A DNA stretch of 64,000 bases from Gammaproteobacteria bacterium (GCA_030682575.1 JAUXNX010000003.1:62001-126000); one strand, 5' to 3'; positions 1-10,987 are shown, counted from the first letter of the stretch. The notes: a model not told the origin generated them from the sequence alone. Numbers and translations: made by a program.

Positions 1-872
1 CTCTGCCAACGGTTGCGATACGCCAGGAATGCAACCAGAGCCAGCGCTGCCAGAACCGCCAGAGGCAAAACCACCGCGATTGACTCCCGCAATGCCTGCT
101 GGAGCGTCAGTGGGGCCCGGACCTCCAGCCACTGCTTGCGGAATTGATCGATTACTCCCTGCCGTTGCAGGCTCAGAATCGCCTCGTTCACTGTGGGTAG
201 AAGCTCAGGTCGTTGCGGACTGATTGCAAAGGCATAACTGACAGGCAGCAGGGGCGGACTGAGCGCCACCAAGTTGACCAGATTCTCGTCGTCGATCGTA
301 TGGCGGGCAATGCCAGCGGGAAGGAACGCCAGGTCCGCATGCCCGCTGGCAGTCATCCGCAGCGCGTCTGCCTCACTGGTTGCAGCAATGAATTCAATAT
401 CCAGATCGAGTTTTTTCAACTCCTGCATTGCATATGCCCCATCTTCCATCGCCACTCTGTAACCCACCAAGGTGTCGAAGCTGCGATGGCTAACCATGTC
501 GACAAGTCCGAACAACTGGTGGTATTCCATGTTGAATGGATCGGAGAACAGATAGCGGGCCTGCCGTTCGGGAGAAACAAACATTGGCACCATATCAATC
601 TGGCCACTTGCCAATTCCTCCTGGATTCGGGGCCAGTCGCCAAAGCGATAGTCGGGTTCCCAGCCAGCTTCCCGGGCAATCACGCGGAAAATGTCGATGT
701 CGAAGCCACCAGCCTGGTGATCATTATCCAAATAGTGAAAGGGGGGATAGTAGGCCGAACCACCAAAGGTGACCATTTCAACTTCAGCACCAGAGGAGGA
801 GATCGTTATCCAGACTGAAAAGAGAAACACCGCATACTTCGGGGCCTGCTTGCAGCATTGCAGCGAACACAT
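1..872 (-). CDS. Family 3 solute-binding sensor protein, N-terminal part (cut by window edge)
   Basis: The reading frame is open from an ATG at 872 to the left edge, so the C-terminus is missing. Residues 1-30 look like a signal peptide. They are followed by a periplasmic binding domain of the SBP_bac_3 type, with typical stretches such as YYPPFHYLDNDHQAGGFDVD near the start and GDWPRIQEELASGQIDMVP. The last visible residues (AVVLPLAVLAALALVAFLAY) form a transmembrane helix followed by basic residues. A binding domain followed by a membrane helix is the usual front half of a one-component sensor (histidine kinase or diguanylate cyclase) rather than of an ABC transporter subunit. The output domain lies outside the window, so the signalling role is inferred. 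Confidence 0.8.
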   Translation of the reverse strand, partial: MCSLQCCKQAPKYAVFLFSVWITISSSGAEVEMVTFGGSAYYPPFHYLDNDHQAGGFDIDIFRVIAREAGWEPDYRFGDWPRIQEELASGQIDMVPMFVSPERQARYLFSDPFNMEYHQLFGLVDMVSHRSFDTLVGYRVAMEDGAYAMQELKKLDLDIEFIAATSEADALRMTASGHADLAFLPAGIARHTIDDENLVNLVALSPPLLPVSYAFAISPQRPELLPTVNEAILSLQRQGVIDQFRKQWLEVRAPLTLQQALRESIAVVLPLAVLAALALVAFLAYRNRWQ

Positions 873-1039
873 GGAGACTACCCCTCTGGCCGCAGTTGTT
901 GTTTTGAGTGCCGTATCAGGCCGTGTGAGTTTAGTCACACGGGAGGGGGCAAGTAAACCAGTATATTGACGGGCAATGTTTGTTTGTGGCAAGAGATGCC
1001 GGGCCGACCTTAGTGATGGTCTTGACGTTGATGATATAG

Positions 1040-1699
<660 letters not shown>

Positions 1700-1819
1700 A
1701 TTAGCCTGCAGATGCCTGCAAATAAGGCAATAAGCGAGAATAAGTTATGCAATGACGGCTCAGTTTTAGTAGAATCGCCGGTCTCCTCAATACTACCGAT
1801 CCAATTAACAGGTGTTTTT

Positions 1820-2122
1820 ATGGCCCGTATTACCGTCGAAGATTGTCTGGACAAGGTCGACAATCGCTTCCAACTGGTGATGATCTCCAGCAAGAGAGCC
1901 CGTCAGATTCAGACCGGTGGCAAAGACCCACTGGTGCCTGCTGACAATGACAAACCTACCGTGATTGCCCTGCGCGAAATCGCTGCCGGTCTGGTCGATG
2001 CCAGCATCCTGACCGCCCGTGGTCCCGCACCGGTGATCACTCTGTCGCGTGACGAGCTGAAGGCACCACCACCCCAGATCATCGACAACGATGACGATGA
2101 TTCCTTCGGGGAAGACCTCTGA
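1820..2122 (+). CDS. rpoZ: RNA polymerase omega subunit
   Basis: Small RNA polymerase subunit that helps beta-prime fold and, in proteobacteria, forms part of a ppGpp-binding site. The 100-residue product begins [20 protein letters not shown], the standard omega N-terminus, which fixes the start at 1820 rather than at the in-frame ATG 108 nt upstream. The C-terminal tail is strongly acidic ([12 protein letters not shown]). It lies 120 nt downstream of gmk and 19 nt upstream of spoT, the conserved arrangement that links omega with the alarmone enzyme. Confidence 0.96.
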   Translation: MARITVEDCLDKVDNRFQLVMISSKRARQIQTGGKDPLVPADNDKPTVIALREIAAGLVDASILTARGPAPVITLSRDELKAPPPQIIDNDDDDSFGEDL

Positions 2123-2141
2123 GTGAGGAAGGAGTCGGCTT

Positions 2142-4322
2142 GTGACCACAATCGACTCTCTTGCCACCAGCCTTTCAGGATATCTGGAAGGCGATCAGGT
2201 TAATCTCGTTCGACGCGCCTACTTCTACGCGGAACAGGCCCATGATGGCCAGTTCCGTCGCAGTGGCGATCCCTATGTGACCCACCCCCTGGCCGTTGCC
2301 GGCATCCTCAGTGAAATGCACATGGACCCCCAGTCTCTGGTCGCCGCCATGCTGCACGATGTCATCGAAGACACCGGCATCAGCAAGGCTGCCGTGAAAG
2401 GCCAGTTCGGTGATGCCATTGCCGAGATGGTGGACGGCGTCAGCAAGCTCAACAAGATCACTTTCAGCAGTCACGCCGAGGCCCAGGCCGAGAATTTCCA
2501 GAAGATGGCACTCGCCATGGCAAAGGACATCCGCGTCATTCTGGTAAAACTCGCCGACCGTTTGCACAACATGCGCACGCTGGATGTGCTCAGCCCAGAG
2601 AAAAGGCGCCGCGTGGCGCGCGAAACCCTCGATATCTATGCCCCCATCGCCAATCGTCTGGGCATGAACTCCATCCGCCTCGAATTCGAAGAGCTGGGTT
2701 TCGCCGCGCTATACCCCATGCGTTCACGCCGCATCAATGCGGCAGTAAAAAGCATCCGTGGCAACCGCAAGGAAATCGTCAAGCAGATCCAGAGCGCTCT
2801 CGAGGCCTGTTTGAAGCGGGAAGGCATGCCGAGCCGCATCTTCGGCCGCGAGAAGCATCTCTATGGCATCTACGAGAAGATGCGCGCCAAGAAAAAATCC
2901 TTCTCCGACATCATGGACGTATACGCGTTCCGTATCGTCGTCGACAAGGTGGACACCTGCTACCGGGTGCTCGGCGCCGTGCACAATCTCTACAAACCGG
3001 TGCCGGGTCGCTTCAAGGATTACATCGCGATTCCCAAGGCCAATGGTTACCAGTCTCTGCACACCACCCTGTTCGGCATGCACGGCGTGCCTATCGAAAT
3101 CCAGATTCGTACGGAAGAGATGGAGGCGATGGCGAACAACGGCATCGCTGCGCACTGGCTCTACAAGTCCCACGACGACACGCCGAGCAATGCCCATGTG
3201 CGCGCGCGGCAATGGGTGAACGGACTGCTGGAGATGCAGCAGCACGCGGGCAACTCGCTCGAGTTCATCGAGAACGTGAAGATCGATCTGTTCCCCGACG
3301 AGATCTATGTGTTCACACCCAAGGGCACGATCATGGAGCTGCCTGCCGGCTCCACCGCCGTGGACTTCGCTTATGCAGTGCACACTGACGTGGGCAATTC
3401 CTGCGTAGCCTGTCGCATCAGTCGTCGTCTCGCACCACTGAGCGAACCGCTGGAAAGCGGTCAGACAGTCGAGATCATCACTGCACCCGGCACGCAGCCA
3501 AACCCGGCATGGCTCAGTTTCGTCGTCACCGGCAAGGCGCGCAGCAACATCCGTCACTTCCTCAAGAACCAGCGTCATTCCGAGTCTGTGTCACTGGGCA
3601 GGCGCCTTCTCAACAAGGTGCTGGGCAATTTCGGCACACAACTGGACAAAATTGCGCCGGAACAAATACAGAAGGTGCTGCAACAGATCAACTGCGCAGA
3701 ACTGGATACTGTGCTTGAGGACATCGGCCTCGGCAATCGCATGGCTCACGTTGTAGCCCGCTTGATGGTGCCGGAACATGGCGGTACCGAATTGCCCGCA
3801 GAAACCAGCAAGGAAGGCAAGCATGCCTCACTCGCGATACGTGGCTCCGAAGGCATGGTGATGAGTTATGCCAAGTGCTGTCATCCGATTCCCGGTGACC
3901 CCATCATCGGTCACATCAGTTCTGGTCGGGGCATGGTGATTCACACCGACAGCTGCGCCAATATTGCGGAGATTCGCGACAATCCCGAGAAGTGCATCGC
4001 CGTGCGCTGGGATCCGAATGTCGAAGGTGAATTCTCCGTGGAGATTCGCGTGGAGTTGGAAAACGAACGCGGCATCATCGCCAAGCTTGCCACCACTATC
4101 ACTGGCACTGAAGCGAACATTGAAAAGATCAGCACTGTGGAGCGCGATGCGCGCTTCAGCATCGTCAACCTTTCGCTGAATGTGCGTAACCGTATCCATC
4201 TGGCCCGTGTGATGAAACGGATACGACTGATCAAACCCGTGAGCAAGGTCACTCGCGTCAAGAGTCGCAAGGTGGTGAAACCCATCAAAGGAAACATCGC
4301 ACCACCACCTGTATTAAGGTGA
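2142..4322 (+). CDS. spoT: Bifunctional (p)ppGpp synthetase/hydrolase SpoT
   Basis: Makes and degrades the stringent-response alarmone. The 726-residue product starts at GTG 2142, preceded by AAGGAGT. The N-terminal HD hydrolase domain carries MLHDVIEDTG (His72-Asp73). The synthetase domain has GRFKDYIAIPKANGYQSLHT around residues 289-308. Next come a TGS domain (IYVFTPKGTIMELPAGSTAV, from about residue 387) and a C-terminal ACT domain. Both catalytic halves look intact, as expected for SpoT/Rel rather than RelA. The context next to rpoZ and ridA supports the name spoT. Confidence 0.96.
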   Translation: MTTIDSLATSLSGYLEGDQVNLVRRAYFYAEQAHDGQFRRSGDPYVTHPLAVAGILSEMHMDPQSLVAAMLHDVIEDTGISKAAVKGQFGDAIAEMVDGVSKLNKITFSSHAEAQAENFQKMALAMAKDIRVILVKLADRLHNMRTLDVLSPEKRRRVARETLDIYAPIANRLGMNSIRLEFEELGFAALYPMRSRRINAAVKSIRGNRKEIVKQIQSALEACLKREGMPSRIFGREKHLYGIYEKMRAKKKSFSDIMDVYAFRIVVDKVDTCYRVLGAVHNLYKPVPGRFKDYIAIPKANGYQSLHTTLFGMHGVPIEIQIRTEEMEAMANNGIAAHWLYKSHDDTPSNAHVRARQWVNGLLEMQQHAGNSLEFIENVKIDLFPDEIYVFTPKGTIMELPAGSTAVDFAYAVHTDVGNSCVACRISRRLAPLSEPLESGQTVEIITAPGTQPNPAWLSFVVTGKARSNIRHFLKNQRHSESVSLGRRLLNKVLGNFGTQLDKIAPEQIQKVLQQINCAELDTVLEDIGLGNRMAHVVARLMVPEHGGTELPAETSKEGKHASLAIRGSEGMVMSYAKCCHPIPGDPIIGHISSGRGMVIHTDSCANIAEIRDNPEKCIAVRWDPNVEGEFSVEIRVELENERGIIAKLATTITGTEANIEKISTVERDARFSIVNLSLNVRNRIHLARVMKRIRLIKPVSKVTRVKSRKVVKPIKGNIAPPPVLR

Positions 4323-4375
4323 TGTTCCCGCTCCTGCAGGGTCTCACAGAACGAATCAACTACAAGGACGCAGCA

Positions 4376-4771
4376 ATGAGTCACAACAATATCATCGACA
4401 CGCCCCTCGCACCTGCTGCCATCGGCCCCTATTCCCAAGCGGTACGTGTGGGCAACCTGGTATTTTTCTCCGGGCAGATACCGCTCGATCCTGCGAGCAT
4501 GACCATCGTAAGTGGGGATATCGAAGCGCAGACTGTCCAGGTCCTCGACAACATGAAGGCCGTCGCTGTGGCCGCTGGCGGCAACTTGAAACACATCGTC
4601 AAACTCACGATTTTCCTCACCGACCTGGCTGACTTTGCGACCGTGAACGAGACCATGAAAAAATACTTCGACGCTCCTTACCCTGCACGGTCTACCGTTC
4701 AGGTTGCTGCGCTGCCCAAAGGCGCGGCTATCGAAGTCGAGGCCATCATGGCACTGCCCACAGCGGGCTGA
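4376..4771 (+). CDS. ridA: RidA family 2-iminobutanoate/2-iminopropanoate deaminase
   Basis: Hydrolyses reactive enamine/imine intermediates released by PLP-dependent dehydratases. The 131-residue product starts at ATG 4376 behind AAGGACG. An upstream in-frame ATG that overlaps spoT has no support from family length. Hallmarks are the N-terminal LAPAAIGPYSQAVRVGNLVF, GQIPLDP, and the C-terminal PARSTVQVAALPKGAAIEVE, whose Arg binds the substrate carboxylate. Its position between spoT and recG is conserved in many gammaproteobacteria. Confidence 0.94.
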   Translation: MSHNNIIDTPLAPAAIGPYSQAVRVGNLVFFSGQIPLDPASMTIVSGDIEAQTVQVLDNMKAVAVAAGGNLKHIVKLTIFLTDLADFATVNETMKKYFDAPYPARSTVQVAALPKGAAIEVEAIMALPTAG

Positions 4772-4780
4772 GGGGACACG

Positions 4781-6871
4781 TTGCTGGCTGAGCACACACC
4801 ACTTACTGCGCTCAAGGGCGTCGGTCCGGGCGTCGCTACCAAGCTTGCCGCCATCCACCTGCATACTGTGCAGGACCTGCTGTTTCATCTGCCGCTACGC
4901 TATCAGGACAGAACCCGTATCAGCCCCATCGGGACCTGTCGCATGGGAGCAGAGCTCGTGCTGGAGGGTGAAGTCCTCACCACCGAACTCGCCTTCGGGC
5001 GTCGCCGCAGCATGCTGTGTCGCATCAAGGACCACAGCGGCATCATTACTCTGCGCTTCTTCCATTTCAGTGCCGCACAAAAGAGTGCCCTCAAACCCGG
5101 CACTCGCATTCGCTGCTACGGTGAGGTACGCGCGGGCAAGACCGGCTTGGAACTCTATCATCCCGAGTACCAGTTCGTGACAGACAACCATGCCACACCA
5201 AACAGCACACACCTGACCCCTGTCTACCCGGTCACAGAAGGGCTGCAGCAAACACGCCTGCGCGCGTTGATTGATCAGGCACTCGCGCTGCTGGGCAACG
5301 GTGAGACTCTTGTTGACTGGATTCCAGTGCAGATTCGCGAGCAACTCGGATTCAGATCGCTGACCGACTCGATTCGTTTTCTGCACCACCCTCCAGTGCA
5401 GGGCGCCACAGATTCTGTCTTGTTTCGTCTGGCCGAAGGTCAGCACCCGGCGCAGAAGCGTCTGGCATTCGAGGAATTGTTGAGTCACCGCTTGTGCCTG
5501 CGCCGATTGCGCGAACAGGCTGAGCGTCTCAGTGCTCCAGAATTAAGAGCAACTAAGCGTCTGACCGGACAATTTCTGGACAGCCTGCCCTTCAAGCTTA
5601 CCAAGGCACAACTAAAGGTTTGTGGTGAAATTTCCAGCGACCTGGCACAGGGCAGACCCATGCTGCGATTACTGCAAGGCGATGTGGGGTCTGGCAAGAC
5701 CATCGTGGCAGCAATGTCAGCGCTGCAGGCCGTCGAGAACGGCTTTCAGGCAGCAGTAATGGCGCCGACGGAAATTCTTGCGGAGCAGCACTATCTCAAC
5801 TTCTCGCGCTGGCTCGAACCCCTTGGCCTGCAGGTAGGCTGGCTCAGTGGCAAGGTCAAGGGCAGCAAGCGCGAGGAGCAGTTGCATGACTTCGGCAGCG
5901 GTGGCGCACAAGTTATCGTCGGTACACACGCGCTTTTTCAGGAGAGCGTCAGCTTTGCGAAGCTCGGACTGATCGTGATCGATGAACAGCACCGTTTCGG
6001 TGTTCATCAACGTCTTGCACTGCGTGAGAAAGGCGCCACAGCACACTTCATTCCCCATCAACTTGTCATGACTGCCACACCAATACCGCGAACACTGGCA
6101 ATGAGCGCCTATGCCGATCTGGACTGCAGCATCATCGACGAACTGCCTCCGGGCCGCACCGCAGTGAACACACTGATCATCGCCAACACTCGCCGGGACG
6201 AGGTGATCGAACGCATTCACCACGCCTGCGCGCAGGGTAGCCAGGCCTACTGGGTGTGTACGCTGATCGAGGAATCCGAAGCGCTGCAATGCCAGGCAGC
6301 CGAAGCGACAGCGGAAACATTGCGCATGCAGTTGCCTGATATTGCTATCGGACTGATTCACGGACGCATGAAACCAAGGGAAAAGACCACAATAATGGAT
6401 GCGTTCAAGGCTGGATTGCTGCAACTGCTGGTCGCTACCACGGTCATCGAGGTCGGTGTGGATGTTCCTAAAGCGAGCCTGATGGTGATCGAGAATCCGG
6501 AGCGCCTTGGCCTGGCACAATTGCATCAGTTGCGTGGCAGAGTGGGCCGCGGCGCCATTGCCAGCCACTGCCTGCTTCTCTATCAGGCGCCACTGAGCCA
6601 GGTGGCCAGGCAGCGCCTTGCAATCATGCGTGACAGCAATGATGGTTTCCTCATTGCCGAAAAGGATCTCGAAATTCGCGGACCCGGCCAGGTACTGGGT
6701 ACCCAACAAACCGGTCTGATGAGTTTTCGCATCGCCGATCTGAGCCGAGATTCCGGTATGCTTGACCAAGTGAAGGTGCAGGCAGAGCTGATCCAGAAGC
6801 AATATCCCGAATGCGTAGAGCCGTTGATTCGCCGCTGGCTGGGTGACCGCGAGTTGTATGGCAATGTTTAG
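4781..6871 (+). CDS. recG: ATP-dependent DNA helicase RecG
   Basis: Reverses stalled replication forks and migrates Holliday junctions. It starts at TTG 4781, 9 nt after the ridA stop, with AGGGGAC as ribosome site. The 696-residue product has the expected length. It has an N-terminal wedge/OB domain, Walker A GDVGSGKT near residue 305, the RecG-type DEQHRFGV box in place of DExH, MTATPIPRTLA, and the C-terminal QLRGRVGRG motif. Probably translated from the same transcript as spoT-ridA. Confidence 0.96.
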   Translation: MLAEHTPLTALKGVGPGVATKLAAIHLHTVQDLLFHLPLRYQDRTRISPIGTCRMGAELVLEGEVLTTELAFGRRRSMLCRIKDHSGIITLRFFHFSAAQKSALKPGTRIRCYGEVRAGKTGLELYHPEYQFVTDNHATPNSTHLTPVYPVTEGLQQTRLRALIDQALALLGNGETLVDWIPVQIREQLGFRSLTDSIRFLHHPPVQGATDSVLFRLAEGQHPAQKRLAFEELLSHRLCLRRLREQAERLSAPELRATKRLTGQFLDSLPFKLTKAQLKVCGEISSDLAQGRPMLRLLQGDVGSGKTIVAAMSALQAVENGFQAAVMAPTEILAEQHYLNFSRWLEPLGLQVGWLSGKVKGSKREEQLHDFGSGGAQVIVGTHALFQESVSFAKLGLIVIDEQHRFGVHQRLALREKGATAHFIPHQLVMTATPIPRTLAMSAYADLDCSIIDELPPGRTAVNTLIIANTRRDEVIERIHHACAQGSQAYWVCTLIEESEALQCQAAEATAETLRMQLPDIAIGLIHGRMKPREKTTIMDAFKAGLLQLLVATTVIEVGVDVPKASLMVIENPERLGLAQLHQLRGRVGRGAIASHCLLLYQAPLSQVARQRLAIMRDSNDGFLIAEKDLEIRGPGQVLGTQQTGLMSFRIADLSRDSGMLDQVKVQAELIQKQYPECVEPLIRRWLGDRELYGNV

Positions 6872-6944
6872 CTTTTTCTAACACTGCCTCTGTGGAAAGA
6901 GCATCCATCTGTTTTCAGTTGTAGGCGGGGAAGATTCAGCTCGA

Positions 6945-6950
6945 TATAAT
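6945..6950 (+). promoter_or_regulatory. Candidate -10 box for the HDOD gene
   Basis: A perfect TATAAT lies 65 nt upstream of the HDOD start codon, in the 144-nt gap after recG. No good -35 hexamer is seen at 17 nt, so the promoter assignment rests on the -10 alone. Confidence 0.4.
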
Positions 6951-7015
6951 GGCGACCAGCCGGGATCAACAAGTACAAGAATTCGTCGCCCAAACCAGTT
7001 CATTGCAGGAATACC

Positions 7016-8353
7016 ATGTCGGTAATCGTACGAAGTCAGAAAAACTCCAAGGTTGAACGCCTGGTCAGAATCGTGTTGCTACAAGACTTCAAAGGCAAAC
7101 TGCAAGTGATTGTTCGTGACAATCATCTGCTCGATCTGAAATTGCTGAACAGCCTGACAGATCGCGAGTTGGCCCCCGTCCATCAGACGGAAATATTTGA
7201 GCTTACGCGTACCAGAAAACTCAAACAGCTCGATATTGCTCCCGGATTTTTCCTGTTGCCCACGATTCTCGAAGAGAATGTCGCCTCTCAACCTGATTGC
7301 TGTTTCGAGATATTCGAAACCGATGGTGTCGAAATTCAACAACTCGCGCTTGACGACTTGAGGGCCGCACTGCATGCAGCAGATTATCGAGTCAGCGTGG
7401 TGAAGTGTTCTGTTCCTGACAGTCTGCTCAAGAAGCGAGCACCTGACAACGGCTCGGATCTGGATGAAATTTTCACGTCCATCAAGAATTTCACCACGCT
7501 GCGGATCAAGCAGCGCCTTGAAGAAACGCTGGAGATTCCACCCCTGCCACAAACAGCGCGCCGCATCATCAAGTTGCGCGCCAATCCCGATGCTGCCGTT
7601 GGTGAACTCGCAGAAATCGTGGAATCGGATGCGAGTCTTGCCGCTCAGGTCGTCAGTTGGGCTTCTTCACCGTATTACGCAGCGCCGGGCAAAATCCGCT
7701 CCGTGCAGGATGCCATTGTGCGCATACTGGGGTTTGATCTGGTCAGCAATCTGGCTGTGGGCATGGCGCTTGGCAGCACCATTTCATTGCCGAAAGACAG
7801 CGTCTGGGGCATCACGCCCTACTGGGTGCAGTCGGTCTATTGCTCCACTGTTGTAGAGTCCGTTGTTCGGCAGATACCGGCAAACAAGCGCCCCAGCCAA
7901 GGGCTCGCCTGCCTGGCCGGACTTCTGCATAACTTCGGATATCTGGTGCTGGCACATACGTTCCCGCCGCACTTCTCCACAATCTGCCGTCACGTGGAAG
8001 CAAACCCGGCCATAAGTCACGTCGCAATCGATCATCATCTGTTGGGAGTCACACGCGAACAGATCAGCGCCTGGTTGATGCAGCTGTGGAACATGCCACC
8101 GGAGGTGAGCACTGCATTGCGATTTCAACACGATGCAGACTACAACGGCGAACACAGCATCTATCCCCATCTGATCTTCATTGTGATGCGTCTGCTGCGA
8201 CAGCACGGTATCGGCGACGCGCCCCCCGAAGAAATTCCTCTGGAACTCTATCAGCGTCACGATCTGGATCCGGACAAGGTCAGAGAGGCAGTGCAGCGCG
8301 TCGTGTCCTCAGGAGAAGACATCAAGCAGATTGCTGACAATTTTCACGCATAG
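7016..8353 (+). CDS. YbaK-like plus HDOD domain regulatory protein
   Basis: 445 residues. The N-terminal 120 residues (LVRIVLLQDFKGKLQVIVRD, LDLKLLNSLTDRELAPV) resemble the YbaK/aminoacyl-tRNA deacylase-like domain that some pseudomonad HDOD proteins carry. The second half is an HDOD domain (PLPQTARRIIKLRANPDAAV, VESDASLAAQVVSWASSPYY, LAGLLHNFGYLVLAHTFP). HDOD proteins are signalling and regulatory proteins related to HD hydrolases that usually lack hydrolase activity. Its place between recG and HU/ubiA is the same as in pseudomonads. Neither the ligand nor the tRNA relation can be read from sequence; the YbaK part seems degenerate. Confidence 0.8.
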   Translation: MSVIVRSQKNSKVERLVRIVLLQDFKGKLQVIVRDNHLLDLKLLNSLTDRELAPVHQTEIFELTRTRKLKQLDIAPGFFLLPTILEENVASQPDCCFEIFETDGVEIQQLALDDLRAALHAADYRVSVVKCSVPDSLLKKRAPDNGSDLDEIFTSIKNFTTLRIKQRLEETLEIPPLPQTARRIIKLRANPDAAVGELAEIVESDASLAAQVVSWASSPYYAAPGKIRSVQDAIVRILGFDLVSNLAVGMALGSTISLPKDSVWGITPYWVQSVYCSTVVESVVRQIPANKRPSQGLACLAGLLHNFGYLVLAHTFPPHFSTICRHVEANPAISHVAIDHHLLGVTREQISAWLMQLWNMPPEVSTALRFQHDADYNGEHSIYPHLIFIVMRLLRQHGIGDAPPEEIPLELYQRHDLDPDKVREAVQRVVSSGEDIKQIADNFHA

Positions 8354-8444
8354 CTTGCTGCTACACAGGCATATGGTGCCAATTCGAAAGGCACCACGGA
8401 CAAGACCTTTGTGCCCGTATGGGGAACTTCCACAGTCACATTTA

Positions 8445-8714
8445 TTACAAGGCTTCTTTGAGGGCCTTTGCCGGTCTGAATACGACCGCTTTATGAGCGG
8501 GAATGACAATCGCTTCACCTGAGGCTGGGTTAAAGCCGTTGCGGGCCGCGCGCTCTACCGGCGCAAGCACACCCAAGCCAGGCAGGCTCACGCGTTGATT
8601 GAATGCCAAGGCATTGGTGATCTCGTCCAATACTGTGTTCAATACCTCACCCGCCACCTGTCTGGAGACATCCGTCTGTAAAGCTATCGCTGCGGCCAGA
8701 TCGGGTTTGTGCAT
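8445..8714 (-). CDS. hupB: HU-family DNA-binding protein
   Basis: Nucleoid protein that binds and bends DNA as a dimer. The 89-residue product has the HU fold signature [20 protein letters not shown], and the beta-arm stretch [20 protein letters not shown]. It starts at ATG 8714 behind AAGGAGCAAAT. It is divergent from ubiA and convergent with the HDOD gene. It is HU rather than IHF, judging from the arm sequence and length; the alpha/beta paralogue assignment is tentative. Confidence 0.92.
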   Translation of the reverse strand: MHKPDLAAAIALQTDVSRQVAGEVLNTVLDEITNALAFNQRVSLPGLGVLAPVERAARNGFNPASGEAIVIPAHKAVVFRPAKALKEAL

Positions 8715-8725
8715 ATTTGCTCCTT

Positions 8726-8745
8726 GGCACTACGATTTCGGTGCC
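8726..8745 (-). promoter_or_regulatory. Small inverted repeat in the HU leader
   Basis: GGCAC (8726-8730) and GTGCC (8741-8745) can form a 5-bp stem with a 10-nt loop just upstream of the HU ribosome site. A related pair, TGGTGCC (8374-8380) and GGCACCA (8390-8396), lies in the gap downstream of the gene. Function unknown; could be mRNA structure. Confidence 0.25.
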
Positions 8746-8843
8746 GGTTTTTATTACCCGTCATTAAAGCATATACTGCGCCGCAAACCCCATGTTCCAA
8801 CCATGATCGTTCAGCCCGAAATCACCATCGGAGAGCAGTACAC

Positions 8844-9764
8844 TTGCAGTTTATCCTGGAAATCAAAGCAAAGCTGAGTCGCTGGCTGAGCACAAACTTT
8901 CCCAAGTTGCATGAGCGCCTGCCCGCCTTCGTACAACTGACACGTCTGGACAGACCGATCGGCGTCTATCTGTTGCTATGGCCCACTCTCAGCGCCTTGT
9001 GGATTGCCGCGCAGGGCTGGCCGGATCTCCACCTGCTTCTCATCTTTGTGCTCGGTACATGGCTGATGCGCTCGGCCGGCTGTGCGATCAATGACTTTGC
9101 CGACAGCAATTTTGACGGTAGCGTCTTGCGGACTCGTAATCGCCCGATCATTTCCGGCCGAGTAAAGCGTCATGAAGCACTCATTACCTTTGCTGTGCTG
9201 TGTGCCATCGCATTCATCCTGCTGCTCTTCACTAACACACTGACAATTCAGTTGTCTTTCTTTGCTGTTTTCATCGCAGCTCTGTATCCCTTCATGAAAC
9301 GCTTCACGAATCTTCCTCAAGTTGTGCTGGGCATCGCCTTCTCGTGCGGAATACTCATGGCATTTACCGCGCAACTTGGCGAACTGCCACCGCAGGCGTG
9401 GCTGTTGTTTGTGGCCAATTGCCTCTGGACCGTGGCCTATGACACGCAGTACGCGATGGTCGATCGCGAATACGATTTGCAGATAGGGGTCAAGTCGACC
9501 GCCATTCTGTTCGGAGATGCTGACAAGGTAATGATCGGTACGCTGCAGGGCATGTTTGTGCTGGCGATGCTGTTGGCCGCTGCACAGTTGGATCTGGGGT
9601 TGTGGTTCTATCTCGGATTGTTGGCGGCAGTGGGAATGTTTGTTTGGCAGCAGCGCCTTATCCGCGACCGCGAACCAGATGGTTGTTTCAGGGCATTTCT
9701 GAATAACCACTGGGTGGGGGCGGCCATCTTCGGCGGTATCTTCCTGCACTTCTTGTTCAACTGA
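8844..9764 (+). CDS. ubiA: 4-hydroxybenzoate polyprenyltransferase
   Basis: Integral membrane enzyme that prenylates 4-hydroxybenzoate in ubiquinone synthesis. I place the start at TTG 8844, preceded by GGAGAG with 8 nt spacing, giving 306 residues, close to the family length. An open frame extends further upstream but without conserved sequence. Both Asp-rich motifs are present: [11 protein letters not shown] near residue 85 and [13 protein letters not shown] near residue 200. Several hydrophobic helices follow the prenyltransferase pattern. Divergent from HU. Confidence 0.93.
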   Translation: MQFILEIKAKLSRWLSTNFPKLHERLPAFVQLTRLDRPIGVYLLLWPTLSALWIAAQGWPDLHLLLIFVLGTWLMRSAGCAINDFADSNFDGSVLRTRNRPIISGRVKRHEALITFAVLCAIAFILLLFTNTLTIQLSFFAVFIAALYPFMKRFTNLPQVVLGIAFSCGILMAFTAQLGELPPQAWLLFVANCLWTVAYDTQYAMVDREYDLQIGVKSTAILFGDADKVMIGTLQGMFVLAMLLAAAQLDLGLWFYLGLLAAVGMFVWQQRLIRDREPDGCFRAFLNNHWVGAAIFGGIFLHFLFN

Positions 9765-9770
9765 CGCACT

Positions 9771-10958
9771 TCAACTAAACGCCTGAATACCCGTCTGTGC
9801 ACGCCCCAGAATCAGCGCGTGAATATCCTGGGTGCCTTCGTAGGTATTTACCACTTCCAGATTCTGCAAATGACGCATCACCGGGAACTCATCGGAGATC
9901 CCGTTGCCACCGAGCATATCCCGCGCCTCGCGAGCCGTGTCCAGCGCCTTCAGGCAGGAGTTGCGCTTGAGCAACGAGATCAGCGGTGGCGACAGTTTGT
10001 TCTCGTCACGCAAGCGCGAACCCTGCAGACAACCGAGCAGACCAAGAGAGATGTCGGTCTGCATGACAGCCAGTTTCTTCTGAATCAATTGATTCGCCGC
10101 CAGCGGGCGATCGAACTGCTTGCGATCCAGCGTGTACTGCAACGCTGTCTTCCAGCAGGTCTCTGCGGCACCCAGGGCGCCCCACGCAATGCCCAGACGC
10201 GCAGAGTTCAGACAACTGAACGGCCCCTTCAAGCCTTTCACATTCGGCAGCATGTTCTCCGATGGCACAAAGACGTTATCCATGACGATCTCGCCAGTGA
10301 TCGATGCGCGCAACGCAAGCTTGCCCTCGATCTTCGGTGCAGACAGCCCCTTCATTCCTTTCTCCAGAATGAAGCCGCGGATCTCACCGGCATCGTCCTT
10401 CGCCCACACCACGAACACGTCGGCGATCGGCGAGTTGCTGATCCAGTTCTTCGCACCAGTCATGCTGAAGCCACCATCAACTGTGCGCGCGCGCGTCACC
10501 ATGCCACCTGGATCGGAGCCATGGTCCGGCTCTGTCAGACCGAAACAGCCGATCCACTCACCCGTCGCGAGCTTCGGCAAATATTTTTGTTTCTGCTCTT
10601 CCGAGCCAAAGGAATAGATCGGATGCATGACGAGACTGGACTGCACGCTCATCATGGAGCGATAGCCAGAATCCACCGCCTCGACTTCGCGAGCCATCAG
10701 ACCGTAACAAACGTAGTTCACTCCGGCACAACCATAGCCATGCAGTGTTGCGCCCAGCAGACCCAGCTCTCCCATTTCGCGGAAGATCGCGGGGTCGGTG
10801 TATTCCTTCCGATAGGCCTCACGCACGCGGGGCAGGAGCTTCTCCTGAGCGTACTGATGAGCCGTGTCGCGAACAAGGCGCTCCTCTTCGGTGAGCAGGT
10901 CGTTCATCAGGAAGGGGTCCTGCCAATTGAATTTGGCAGAATCTGAGCTGGCGGACAT
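9771..10958 (-). CDS. gcdH: Glutaryl-CoA dehydrogenase
   Basis: FAD enzyme of lysine/tryptophan and aromatic degradation, oxidising and decarboxylating glutaryl-CoA to crotonyl-CoA. It starts at ATG 10958 behind AGGAG; an in-frame ATG at 10991 lacks a ribosome site. The 395-residue product has the acyl-CoA dehydrogenase fold with [47 protein letters not shown] and the catalytic-Glu segment [20 protein letters not shown]. The Arg-containing N-terminal segment [20 protein letters not shown] is typical of GcdH. It ends 7 nt from convergent ubiA. Confidence 0.92.
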   Translation of the reverse strand: MSASSDSAKFNWQDPFLMNDLLTEEERLVRDTAHQYAQEKLLPRVREAYRKEYTDPAIFREMGELGLLGATLHGYGCAGVNYVCYGLMAREVEAVDSGYRSMMSVQSSLVMHPIYSFGSEEQKQKYLPKLATGEWIGCFGLTEPDHGSDPGGMVTRARTVDGGFSMTGAKNWISNSPIADVFVVWAKDDAGEIRGFILEKGMKGLSAPKIEGKLALRASITGEIVMDNVFVPSENMLPNVKGLKGPFSCLNSARLGIAWGALGAAETCWKTALQYTLDRKQFDRPLAANQLIQKKLAVMQTDISLGLLGCLQGSRLRDENKLSPPLISLLKRNSCLKALDTAREARDMLGGNGISDEFPVMRHLQNLEVVNTYEGTQDIHALILGRAQTGIQAFS

Positions 10959-10987
10959 GGGAACTCCTGGTTCTGGTTGTCGTCGGA

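Noticed and set aside
5717-6802. 361-residue minus-strand open frame
   Set aside because: Antisense to recG.
8374-8396. Hairpin TGGTGCC/GGCACCA as terminator between the HDOD gene and HU
   Set aside because: No U-tract on either strand; left only as a note with the HU leader repeat.
9819-10946. 375-residue open frame on the plus strand opposite gcdH
   Set aside because: Shadow frame of the strongly supported glutaryl-CoA dehydrogenase; no ribosome site or recognised motif.
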